NCBI RefSeq assembly: GCF_963576545.1 | Contig: NC_083636.1 | Location: forward strand, 4,282,856 to 4,346,855 | Origin: Limanda limanda | Taxonomy: Eukaryota > Chordata > Actinopteri > Pleuronectiformes > Pleuronectidae | Direction: 5' to 3' | Length of the DNA stretch: 64,000 nucleotides | Part shown: positions 1 to 10,727 of the stretch, piece by piece | Layout of the letters: each line of letters begins with the position of its first letter | How positions within the stretch are numbered: position 1 is the first letter of the stretch | Position numbers and translations under genes: made by a program | Notes under the pieces: generated by a model | What the model was told of the DNA's origin: nothing | The model's input: the letters and a program-made list of their open reading frames with translations, nothing else | Database searches by the model: none

Positions 1-3000
1 TGGTTCACGCAGGGTCTGCATCATGTCACAGTTCTCGTGCACTTATGTAGAGTGATTACTTTCTTTGGTTTATCTGCACTCAGGCGTTTTCCCATCAGCG
101 CACACAACCGCACAAACTAATCTGAATCAGCGACAGTCCAAGATATGTCGAGAGCCTCAAGGTCTGTAGATCTTTATTAAGTCTATTGAGGAAACTTGCC
201 CGTCGTGAAGAATATTCGTTATCAGTGTGTGTGTCTGTCTGCGACCCTGTTTGCCTTCCGCTGACTTGTTGGATGTCATGGAAACGAAAACACAGCAGGA
301 TAACAAACCAAAGCAAAGCTTCCTAATCAGAAAGACTCTTGAGCCGCCTCCGAGTTTCCGATAATAAAAAATAAAAAAAACACTTGACGATTCAGACTTT
401 TGTGTACGTCATGTTTTTATTGTTGCTGGAATATCGGCTGGACATTCGTTGATATCGGGCCCGGAAGCATTGATAGGATACGTCACAATTACTCTCGACA
501 AACAACTGGCACATGGTTTATTAAATCTGAGTTCAAGTACTTTTCTGAACAGCAATTTTCGAGCAACGTAATGCAGATATTACCGCATAATCTTTGGGAT
601 CAACACGTCTGGTTTGACGTGACGAGAATTCAATACCAGCTGTGTCATGTAACGTTGTGTTTCTTGAATGAGAATAAACTTTTGTGCAGATGATCGGAAA
701 TTGGTGAAGACTTCTCTGTCGGATTGTGTTTTTTTAACGTTTGAAACTTTGGGTGTTTTTATGTCATATGTGGCCAATGATATATATCCTGTGGTTATTT
801 GACATTTTTGAGGCTATGTTGTGTACTTTTATCATTTAAAACAAAATCATGCGTTTCCGGTGAACACTTTGTACAAAAGCCGACTGATTACTTTGTTCTA
901 CTTCAAGGCAAATGTAAGACAACGGTGTTAGCAACACAAAAACTTAAAGAGTAGCTTAAGACTGCCTGAAAATGCCGGAATCTGCTGCCCTCTGGTGGTG
1001 TAACTCCCCCCCTCCGTGACATCACAGCTGGGTGTGGTCAGAGGTGGAGCTTTCAACCAGAGGGGGGCAGCAAACCTCAAACTGTTCAGCCTGGTGTTTA
1101 TAAGTTACTCTTCTGAAGGCACTGCACACACACATATATATATATAAAGTTCTGGGTCACAAACAAGTTAATAACAAGAAATTCATTAATTAGGTTTCAT
1201 AATACAAAGAGCTCATGACATAAAAAAAACACAAAAATCCTACAGTACATTTGGACAGAGTACGACAGTTAAATTTACACACACGCAGTAACACTTTCCC
1301 TTTGGTGATTAACTTTGAATAGGATATTTTATATACACACATACTGTACACATATACTTACAACGGTATACAAAGAGTGATTCACTGGTAAACAAAGACA
1401 TACAGAGACGGAACGTTTAGTTGGTTTGCTATAGAACCTGAATCAATACTTGGGTAGAACAACGGTGACAGTTAATGTCAAATACTGAGACTCGAGTCGT
1501 CGACCTACAAAGTTTGGTCGATGAAACTCGTACGAGGCGGACAAACGCAAAAGATTACAACAAAACAAAAACACATTTTTTTTATTTGACGATTGTTGCC
1601 TTGGAACCGTGGCAGTTTAGGAGCGGCAGATTACTTCAGCTTAAATCCCTGACAAACATCTTGCTTCCTGGAAACACATTGGACTGTACTTTTGGCTGTG
1701 AGTCCCGGCGTGGCTGTCAGCTGCCGCGAGCGCCGTCCGTGGATTCTGGGGCCAAAAGAAGTGTTTTGATTCAAGTCACGACAAAACATTCAGCTGGCAA
1801 TCTCCTAACAACGCACGTCATGGACTCACAACTCGACTACAACTTGCAGCTGGCAAATGGTTCACGCGTTAATGGCAGGAGTCGGAGGGGAATAAAAAAG
1901 AACGCCTGTTTAGCACAGCACGGGTTCAACTCTGGATCACCTCTCTGTTCGTTAAAGGAAACACCCGAAAGGCTTTGACAACCATCCTAAGAGTAAACAC
2001 AGTCACTGAGGATCAGAAATGCTCAGTGTTGCTGTTGGGATGCGACACACTCGTATGAGACTGTTTTCCTTCTGTAGCTCACCAGCGCCTGTGAGACAAA
2101 GAATTGGGCATAATCAACCTTAAAGGATAATAAAGGATTTTTCTTTCGAATGATACAAATTGTATTTAATTAATTTAGTCGAGAGTCCCTCGTACTTTTT
2201 GGTGAAGAAAAGAAAACCGTACTTTTCACTTTTACTGTTTCTCATTCGTAGAAGATCTACTTCCTGTTTTTGCCGCACACGCCCATGACAGTGTGCATGG
2301 AAGGTCACGTGATGTGTGCGTCTTTATGTGCGTTAGTGTGGAAGGAGACTACTTTTGATACGGAGGTAAAACGCTACTCTGGACGGAGATTGTTTTTGGT
2401 TTTGAAAAGGCGTTAAACTAAAGTATGTTTGTGTGGATGAAGCTTGAGCAGGTCAGCAATAGAAAAGTGTTTATTTCAGCTGAGAAGTGGATTTTTTAAT
2501 GTTTCAGGCAGGAAATGAATTAATTGGCTCTATCTTTTCGGACTTCCGAAAGAAACTAATTGAATCATTTAAGACTAACTTTCTTTTTCAGAACATCCTC
2601 AGGGGAAAATTCCCTCTGACCACTTAAATTTTTGGACTCCGTCAGCCTCATGGACTCGGAGACACTTGATAGAACCAGCTCAGCACATTTCCTGTCACAC
2701 TCTGGAGTCTGTTAACACTCAGCAGATATGACCTTCACCTCCTCTCCACATAACACTGTGGCACGCAGCCTGCTCCGAAACACTGCAAACATCCTCCTCC
2801 TCCTCCTCCTCTTTCTGGTAACATCCCTGGAACAGCTCGTCTTCGATTCCTCACAGAGAATAAACATCTCAGGGCTTCTCTCAGCTCTTGGACCCCCTCA
2901 GAGATTTTGCGAGGGAACTGATGCGACGGATTCACTAAAGATTGTTAGTGGATGTGGACGGCCAGAAGAATGATGAGTCCCTGTAGTATTAAGTCACTAG

Positions 3001-3293
3001 TCAGTTAACAACGAGAGATTAATCCATTGTGGAAAAGGATATAGGCTCTTGAAACTTCAGTCCTGGGCAGTGCTGCAGTATTCCTGTCATCAGTCAATAT
3101 TTACAACGGTAGAACAATTGGTTCATTAATTTGCCACTTTTGTGCCTCTAAATAAAACCCTTTTTAAGAAAACTATCCAGAAAACTGCTTGAAAGTCTCC
3201 AGAAGGTCGTTTGGAAACTAAAGCTGTAAAGCTGAAGTTTTTTCTCCTGAAAATAAAAGAAAAAGAAATGATAGTGATCTAAATATTGGTTCT
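1..3293. other. lpar1 downstream flank, no gene recognised
   Basis: I see no gene that I can support here. The stretch lies downstream of the minus-strand lpar1 stop codon, so part of it may be 3' UTR, but I could not place a polyadenylation site. An open frame of 167 codons on the plus strand (1475-1978) has no recognisable motif and is probably chance. AT-rich sequence with a short TA/CA run occurs around 1120-1146. Confidence 0.5.
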
Positions 3294-3654
3294 AACCGAA
3301 GACTTTATATAAAGATGGACCAAGCAACAACTTCCCAAAACATCTTGATGCCTGGTGGCTAGTTCATTAACCCCACCTCCTCCATGTTAGTGGGTGGGAC
3401 TAGTTTGGTTGTAATTAGTTATTTGACATTGAGGGTGAAGCCTCGTGATTGACAGCTCATACTGACTTGTGATTGGTCAAGCGCTCGTATGGGCGGGACC
3501 TCGATACTGTGGCTCAACTCTAAGATCACTAGTGCAAAGACTCCGGCTCCACATGACGTCCAAAACGCAATCCGGGGGATTTTAGCTTCAATATTATACG
3601 ATGGGAGGTTGAAAGGGAGGCCTGGCGTCCATCTTTTCTTTACAGTCTGTGGTT
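3294..3654. mobile_element. MITE-like element with ~27-bp terminal inverted repeats
   Basis: The left end (3294-3320, containing TTTATATAAAGATGGAC) is an imperfect inverted complement of the right end (3627-3654, containing GTCCATCTTTTCTTTACAG). The inside has no coding potential. The TATAAAGATGGAC type of terminus is widespread in fish genomes as a short non-autonomous DNA element. It sits about 500 bp past the lpar1 stop, so it may lie in the 3' UTR. The exact ends and target duplication are uncertain; GGTTCT occurs at both edges but overlaps the inverted repeat. The superfamily is not assigned. Confidence 0.6.
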
Positions 3655-4157
3655 CTGACCCAAAACGTTGCAGCTGATATGAATCTGTCCTGAAACTGAT
3701 GTCCAAGCCCATGAGCGGCGGGAGCAGAGTTAGAGAAGACCGGAGAAAGAGGATGGGTTCTACTGGCAAATACCTTCATTTCACAGATTACTTTTAAATA
3801 GTTCATATCAGCCGAGACATTTGACAACGAGAGAAAATAATAAACAGCTAAACAAAACAAATGCTAACAGTCTATCAGAGTCTGTGAAGATCAGACCATT
3901 CCTGTGTTCCTCCTCCACACAGAGATAACAGTCTCTTCATCTTTCTTCATAGTTGCCGTTCTTCTTCATTGAGATCTCGTTCAGCTCATCATCATCAAAT
4001 CCGCTCCTTCATCTTCATCCTCACATGTCTTACGTTACAGTCTTTCTTTAATATGATCCATGTCCCTCTTGACCTTTGCATTCCTCCATTTCCCAGTTTC
4101 GACGAGAGATTAACCCTTCAACCAGTGGGATTAACCTCCAGGATGTCCAGCCCTCCT
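3655..4157 (-). other. lpar1: probable proximal lpar1 3' UTR
   Basis: This sequence directly follows the lpar1 stop codon on the minus strand. No other gene is visible. A minus-strand ATTAAA hexamer lies near 4047-4052, but nothing else supports it as the cleavage signal, so the end of the transcript is not set. Confidence 0.45.
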
Positions 4158-4498
4158 TTACACTACTGAGTGTTCGTTGTGGCGGTGCTGGGGGTGCTTG
4201 GGGTGCTGGTGGTGCGCCCCGCCGCCGCTGAGCACCGTGTGGTTGACGGACGAGGCCGAGCGGTCCGACCCCTCCGCCACCGTCCCGTTGACGTTCTCCT
4301 GCCGCTGGCAGCACAGGATCTGCCTGAAGGTGGCGCTCATCTCCTTGTCGCGGTAGGAGTAGATGATGGGGTTCATGGCGGAGTTGAACTCGGCGAGGAG
4401 GAGGAAGAACTTCTCGTAGGTGAGGACGTTGCAGTTGGCGCAGAAGACGTCGAGGAGGAGGATGACGAGGCCGGGGGTCCAGCAGATGATGAAGGCTC
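4158..4498 (-). CDS. lpar1: Lysophosphatidic acid receptor 1, last coding exon (TM6-TM7 and C-tail)
   Basis: This exon encodes the end of a class A G-protein-coupled receptor for lysophosphatidic acid, which signals at the plasma membrane through Gi, Gq and G12/13. It begins after the minus-strand acceptor TCTCCTCAG. Its first two bases complete a Gly codon split with the previous exon (IVLG/AFIICWTPG). The TM6 motif CWTPG, TM7 with NPIIY (the NPxxY motif), helix 8 with the CCQR palmitoylation motif, and the tail GSDRSASS all match vertebrate LPA1. The last residues, HSVV, are the conserved PDZ-binding end. The stop codon is at 4158-4160. Just before the end is a histidine-rich insert (GGGAHHQHPKHPQHRHNEH) that is longer than in mammalian LPA1. 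The product is identified by family motifs from memory, not by a search. Confidence 0.96.
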
Positions 4499-5464
4499 CT
4501 GAGGAGACAACGCAGAGAAGAAACTTAAATTAGAAAAATATGAAGATCGGAGCAGGAGTTGGTTTCTTTATTAAACAGCAGGATTATGAAAATAGTACAG
4601 ATTTGCACAAGGTTTTTGCTGGTTTTAAATTTTATTTAAGACTTTTTAAGGTTTTAAAATCAGTAAAATTTACGATCAATGTCAAGTACGACAGATATGA
4701 GGTAATATCTGAATCCCAGAATTACAGACACTTCCATTTAAAGAAAACAAGGCAAATAGAGACATTTAAATAATTTACAATGTATATACACAATAATCCA
4801 TCTTTTTTGTTTTCCAGCATTGTTCTGTTATTTTTGACGTATTTTGAAAAAGCGTTATGGGGAAGATTTGTATTTTTTTTAATTTAGAAAAGATATTTGT
4901 CTTGAAAACCTTTTTTTATTCTTCTATGAGTATTGTCAACATGATTTCAGCTATGAAGACAGGATCAAAGATAAGGTATAAAAACACTGTATAATTTATT
5001 TGCTGTATTTCTTGCTGTACACAATACTGAAGATAAGGTGAAGTAGCCGAGTAGAGAATAGACGTGGACACACCTTGTATCTCTCACACTACAGACAGTT
5101 ATGAGTGAGTTTGTACAATTACAACTATCAGACTGCTTCTTTTTTTCTTTCATCTCTTATCATGAAAGCTCCTCAGACATGTGGTCTGGTCTTGTCTGAG
5201 GTATTTACTCGGCCGACTGCACGACAATTGTTTTTTCCTGTTTTGACCCAAACAAAAATCACTTTACAGCCACATTACAATCCACTTAACAACCACACCA
5301 GCAACCATGTCTGGAAGGAATCACCACCCTGCCCACTCTATAACCACATGTAAAAACTTACTTTTGTGTTTCAACTTCAGCCGCTGAAGTGAAAAACACC
5401 ATGAAAATGGGAAATTGGTTGTTAAAGGAGGCAATAGCCAATTACTTAATTAGCCCCTTTCTTA

Positions 5465-5590
5465 GGATCTGCAAAACAACTTTAATAGATTCTTTCTTGG
5501 CCCGTGTCCCATCTTTCCACCAAGTTTCGTGGAAATCTGTTGTCTAGCTTTTGTGTTATCCTGCTCACAAACAAACTGAGACACCAACTT
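5465..5590 (-). repeat. dispersed repeat, copy 1 (AAACTTGGTGGAA core)
   Basis: Read on the minus strand this contains TTTGTTTGTGAGCAGGAT and then GAAACTTGGTGGAAAGATG. The same ordered words occur at 7060-7320 and, more diverged, at 17420-17720. It is a member of an interspersed family inside the lpar1 locus. No coding capacity is visible and the family type (SINE or LINE tail) is not determined. Confidence 0.5.
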
Positions 5591-5994
5591 CTTCGGTGGA
5601 GGTAAAAGTTTGCTCCATAAACCAAGAAAAGGCTAAAACTTTCAAAATAAAAGCCCAGTTTCAAAGAATCCAACTTGGGCGTAGGATTCTTGATGTCACA
5701 GGAAATCTACAACATCGTGCTTCCCCTAAACGTCTCTTTCTGCATCGCCGGCCTCCATGATTCCATCATCATATTCATAACCCTCTGACCTCGTGTGAAT
5801 GCATCATTGTTTCTCTGATTGGACGGAGTGCGTTAACACAGCGGAGGTCAGCGGGTCACCGGGGCCATTACTCATGTTGATGAAGCTTTAAAAAGAATCC
5901 TGTCCACAGATACCATTTGTCCTCACTATAAGACAACTGGGGGACGTTGCTCACTTGAGCCAGTCAAACCAAAAGTCTTGATGAGAAATGAGAC

Positions 5995-6025
<31 letters not shown>
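5995..6025. repeat. (GA)n microsatellite
   Basis: Short GA dinucleotide run with one AAAG interruption. Confidence 0.9.
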
Positions 6026-6026
<1 letters not shown>

Positions 6027-7059
6027 ATGCTGACAGGCAGGCCTGTTATCTGTTAGTGTTCTGCAGGCGGCAGCTGCAGCGAAGGCTTGACCTCACTTCC
6101 CAGCTATGCACGCAGACTCTCCAGAGTTAGATAAATGTCTCAAACCGCTCGCAACCCAGCGGAGAAACTATCCCAACTATTTGTGTGTCGGCGAAACATC
6201 GCACGGTTCCCAGGAACAGAGTCAGCACGAAGATATGCAAAAGTGAAACAAAAAGAATACTCCTAATTATCTTAGAGTTATGTATCAAGTGTCCAGATTC
6301 GCACACAATTCAATCCACCTGTCAAGTGCGAAGACGATAAGATGAATGGTTCTCAAGATATGCAAGAGAGATTTGGGGAATTATAACTAAGCGAAAAACT
6401 TTATTCTTATATTCAATAAGGCAGGAGCCACATCAGATTAACAACTAAAACCCACACAATCTATTTGTTATTCAGTATCTGGCCCCGATACGTCTTCATG
6501 ATTCATCCAGTTTCTCTTTGAAATGAGTATAAAAGCCTGTTTGTGTGGATTTTCTCACAGAATGAGGAATAAAACAGGTCTTTGTGTGAAGCGTTGACCT
6601 GAAAGGTTTCACCCTCGGATTCTTTCATTTCCTCTCTCAATCCCGGGATATACAGTTCGCTTGCGTTACACCCTTCTTCTCAAAATTTCCTCTTTTACAC
6701 ACACACACACACACAAAAAAAGAAGCTGGTTTACTGTGATAACATGGAGCCACACCAGGGTCACAGAGGTTGAATGTGTGTGTTAAGGAAACAAATACGT
6801 TATTTGACGGATTTTAAGTGAATCCCTCTGAAATGCCACTTGGAATGAGAAGACACAGGGCAAATGGAAAAATTCAGATCAAGGCTGCAGAGCTGGGCTG
6901 GAAAATGTGTAAAATGTATGGAAAAGCTACTGGAAAGTTTTCCAGATCTCGATGGAGTTCGGAGCTTCAGAGGAGCAGGAGATGTTGTTGTTGTGTCCTT
7001 GTCATCATAGCAACAGTTTTCCTTTATGACACATTGTGGTAGGCTCAAAGACACTTTGT

Positions 7060-7320
7060 CCATTTGTTGGTTTGTTTGTGTGTTTGTGAGCAAGATTCCG
7101 GAGAAACTACAAAGCGGATTAACCTGAAACTTGGTGGAAGGATGCTAAAGGAGGTAGGGAAGAGACCATTAAATTGCAGATCCATATCAGGGGGCAGATT
7201 TTTTTTTTTTAAATCGCTGTCTGTAACAAATATTGACCTCCACAATTTTGAGTTAGACTTTCGTTCCTCTTTCTTTTTATGTTCCTGGTTGAAGCAGGTT
7301 TCTACATGAGTGGGACCAGA
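7060..7320 (+). repeat. dispersed repeat, copy 2 (AAACTTGGTGGAA core)
   Basis: This contains GTTTGTGAGCAAGATTCCGG, CTGAAACTTGGTGGAAGGAT and GACCATTAAATTGCAGATCC in order, followed by a T-run. It shares its order with the minus-strand copy at about 5.5 kb and with the diverged copy near 17.5 kb. It is non-coding; the overlapping open frames on both strands are not gene-like. Confidence 0.5.
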
Positions 7321-9289
7321 GGCTGCACTGCCTGGGAATAAACACAAGGGAAATAATGGAGACCAGACTATGGCAATGAACCCCAAACTCCCACAAACAC
7401 ACACACACAAATGCCAAGCTGAGGGTGGACAAGAATAAACACTCACATGTGCAGACGCAAACACACGCAAACACTCGTTTACATAATTACACACAGCGCA
7501 AAAAGACAGATGGAGGAATGCTCAAAACAAAGACTGTCCATTCCACTCCATGTTGATCGTATAGCTGTGCGATCAACATGTCCACACAGCGTCCTCTCCT
7601 CCGGGTTAGGAAACATGGGATTTCTGTCTCTGTCGGGAAAGGGCTTCGCTCTAATGGCTGACAGGTCGTGTTTCTTCCATTTGTCATCACTAAGAAGTTT
7701 ACGATATTGTTTTTCAGTGTTAGTGACGCATATTCGTTTGTGTCTCCAGCGTCGGCAGCTTGTTCTGTTGTCCTCAGTCACAGGAGTTTCATAAACATGA
7801 GGTCAAATGGCTGCAGGGATCGTGGTAGTGGTCCTGCGTGTTCGTTTGATCGCTGCCTTCCAGATACTTGGCTCTGCTTTGAAAAACAACTGCTAGGGAT
7901 ATGAAACATGCTCAGGAATGGATAAGACATCACAGTGAACAATATGGCATCCATGTTTTTTATTGTTAAAGTTAGTGATGCACGAGGTGTTGTCCGTTTG
8001 CCATTGTGTTTTCCCTGTAACAACTTAAAGCCTATTAGCCTGGAGCCAGTTCAGAGACCATCCAGACTAATATGTATTTGTAAGAGAGAAATGTGTAATT
8101 TCAAAACCTCCTGAAGTCTCTGATCCTTATCAAGCTGAGTCTCACACCTCAGAGTCTCAGATGTTTCCCACATGTAGAAACACACTTAACTCAACACAGA
8201 GCCTCATTACATTTCCATGTCTTACTGTCATTTCTCACATGTCGGCTCCGGTTTCCACTAATGTTCGACTCTCTCAGGCCTTTAACAGTGAACAAACACA
8301 CAATATTAAATTACTCTTCTGGTGTTTCTCTCTGCCTTTCGTCCCATTAATCTCTCTCTCTTTCTTCTACTGGTTCCCTGTCCTCCGTCCTTTCCAATTC
8401 CTTTCATTTTTCTAACTTCCTCCTTCAGTTCTGTCTTTATTCTCTTTTCTTTACTTTTACCCCCCATGTCTCTCTCTCTCAGTTTTTCAATCTTCTCCTG
8501 TATCTGTGGTTGGGACCATGATTCCCACAGAAAATCACTTAGTGGACAGAAACCATTAAGTCTATCTGATAAGGGCCAATTGCTTCCCAGTTGTCCAGTA
8601 AGAGATTTGTTATTTTTTCCTCTATTCTCGTTTCCACATCTGTAAATCAAACAAACGCTCACTCACACACACACATACGGAGGAGATTAGACAAGTTCAC
8701 ATTCAGTAGCTTTAGAGTGTTTACAGTTATTAATGAAGAGGCCAGTGTTCCACGGTGATGGAGTCTGGTGGCGAGGTCACAGCGATCTGATGGATTCAGA
8801 AACACTGGAGGCACAGTCACTTCTTTGAAGACGGCTGTAATCTCAGTGACTGACTCGCTGAGAGTCAAACTTTTTTCGAACCTACTCGTTTCCTTTCTCT
8901 CTCTCACTGTGTTGGAATAAAACAGAAAAAGAAGTCGACAGACAAAACAAAGCACAATGGAGCTGTAACCTTCTGTTATGGTTTCCATCGAATCCACAGT
9001 CGCCACCAAAGTCTAAAAAAACTCCTTCGGACTCAAAGGGGCACTTTAGTCCCTCGGTTTGATTCCATTCAGCTCGAAGCTAAAACTCATCTGCCCGAGT
9101 TTTCCCGACAACGTTTGGTTTTTTTTTGTTTGGTGCCAACATGATTTCTGTCACATTCAGCCGCTGACATCCATTTAAAACATAACTACAAACCATAAAC
9201 AGAAGAAATGTTGGTTTTAGGATCCAACAAACTTTATTTTAAAAACTGGGACTAAACTATCCCTAAATTATATTATTATATTGTACAAA

Positions 9290-9879
9290 CAGTGGGGCAA
9301 AAAAGTATTTAGTCAGCCACCAATTGTGCAAGTTCTCCCACTTAAAAAGATTTTTGTAATTTTCATCATAGGTAAACCTCAACTATGAGAGACAAAATGA
9401 GGAAAAAAAATCCAGAAAATCACATTGTCTGATTTTTAAAGAATTTATTTGCAAATTATGGTGGAAAAATAAGTATTTGGTCAATAACAAAAGTTCATCT
9501 CAATACTTTGTTATATACCCTTTGTTGGCAATGACAGAGTTCAAACGTTCACAGTAGGTATGGTGATCTTTGGATGCAACTCGCATTCTTTCTCCTCCAA
9601 ACACGACGAGTTGAGTTTTTACCAAAAAGTTATATTTTGGTTTCATCTGACCATATGACAGTATTGAGATGAACTTTTGTTATTGACCAAATACTTATTT
9701 TCCACCATAATTTGCAAATAAATTCTTTAAAAATCCTTGTGATTTCCCGTATTCTTTCCCCCCATTCTGTCTCTCATAGTTGAAGTGTACCTATGATGAA
9801 AATGACAGGCATCTCTCCTCTTTTTAAGTGGGAGAACTTGCACAATTGGTGGCTGACTAAATACTTTTTTGCCCCACTG
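9290..9879. mobile_element. Tc1/mariner relic with two arms derived from the same transposon end
   Basis: The ends CAGTGGGGCAAAAAAGTATT and its complement are typical of a common fish Tc1 element. The first ~220 bp (9290-9509) is the inverted complement of the last ~220 bp (9660-9879). The middle (9510-9659) reads on the minus strand as a piece of Tc1 transposase (VIWSDETK, then a stop, then LFGKNSTRRVWR), including the WSDE region around the second catalytic Asp. It continues to the transposase C-terminus (SVIANKGYIT). The enzyme is broken and mostly deleted, so the element is non-autonomous. A TA dinucleotide remains at the right edge; the left one appears mutated. Confidence 0.88.
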
Positions 9880-10242
9880 TATATATACATACATCCCCAA
9901 GAAACCCATAAATTATACCTCTATTCAACATAAATAAGAAACGTACTCATGCAAAGACTTAACTGCTTTTCCAGAGCTGTTTTAGATTGACGTCCAATGT
10001 CAACAAAAGAGTTTTATGTGGAAAAATACTTCATCATTCATAAAATACTCTGGTAGTTAATGTGCTCTTACTCAGAGATAAAAGCTTCAGAGTGTTTCTG
10101 AAGTTAAAACAGTGACATGTGCTGTGGAAGCTTTCACTGATTCGTGTTTGAGGAATTTGAGGAGTTTGGTGGAAAGTGAACAACTGATGCTGCGGAGACG
10201 GGATCCATCAGGACAGATGCTGCGTTGTGAGTGATTATGTGA

Positions 10243-10252
10243 TTACACACAC

Positions 10253-10290
<38 letters not shown>
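10243..10290. repeat. (CA)n microsatellite
   Basis: CA dinucleotide tract interrupted by a short TATATA. Confidence 0.95.
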
Positions 10291-10292
<2 letters not shown>

Positions 10293-10431
10293 AGACAAAG
10301 AAAACAGGTGACATGACAAGCTGCATTCCGGGCGTGTTTCCACACTGATTGGAGGGTTTGGCTCGTACATGCTTTGATTGGTTCTGCTGCCAGAAAACAC
10401 ACATGCACTGAAGCAGCGGAGGGGCGAGAAT

Positions 10432-10467
10432 GTGTGTGTGTCTGTGTGTGTGTGTGTGTGTGTGTGA
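10432..10467. repeat. (TG)n microsatellite
   Basis: TG tract with one TCTG interruption. It lies 140 bp from an inverted CA tract, so the two could pair as a hairpin. Confidence 0.9.
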
Positions 10468-10696
10468 GGGTGTGTAACCATCATTTTACTGGTTTCATAT
10501 ATCTATATATGAGCAGCAGTGACTGGTTTTCCGTAGCGATGCATAAGAAGTCAGTGTCGGAACCATCTGTTGGCATGTGTTGGGCCGGTGGTATGTGTGT
10601 TGGCGCTCCGCGGTGTCTGATGATGCGACCGCAAACAGCACAAGATAATCAGATCATTCACAGGAGCCCCCCCACATGAGCCAAGGCCTGACCCCA

Positions 10697-10724
<28 letters not shown>
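10697..10724. repeat. (CA)n microsatellite
   Basis: Short uninterrupted CA tract. Confidence 0.9.

Positions 10725-10727
<3 letters not shown>

Noticed and set aside
1475..1978. 167-codon plus-strand open frame
   Set aside because: It has no motif, no splice context and no repeat or family match that I can see, and it lies in likely antisense 3' flank of lpar1.
7045..7494. 149-codon minus-strand open frame
   Set aside because: It spans a dispersed repeat and CA-rich sequence, and its Cys/Val runs are translated microsatellite.
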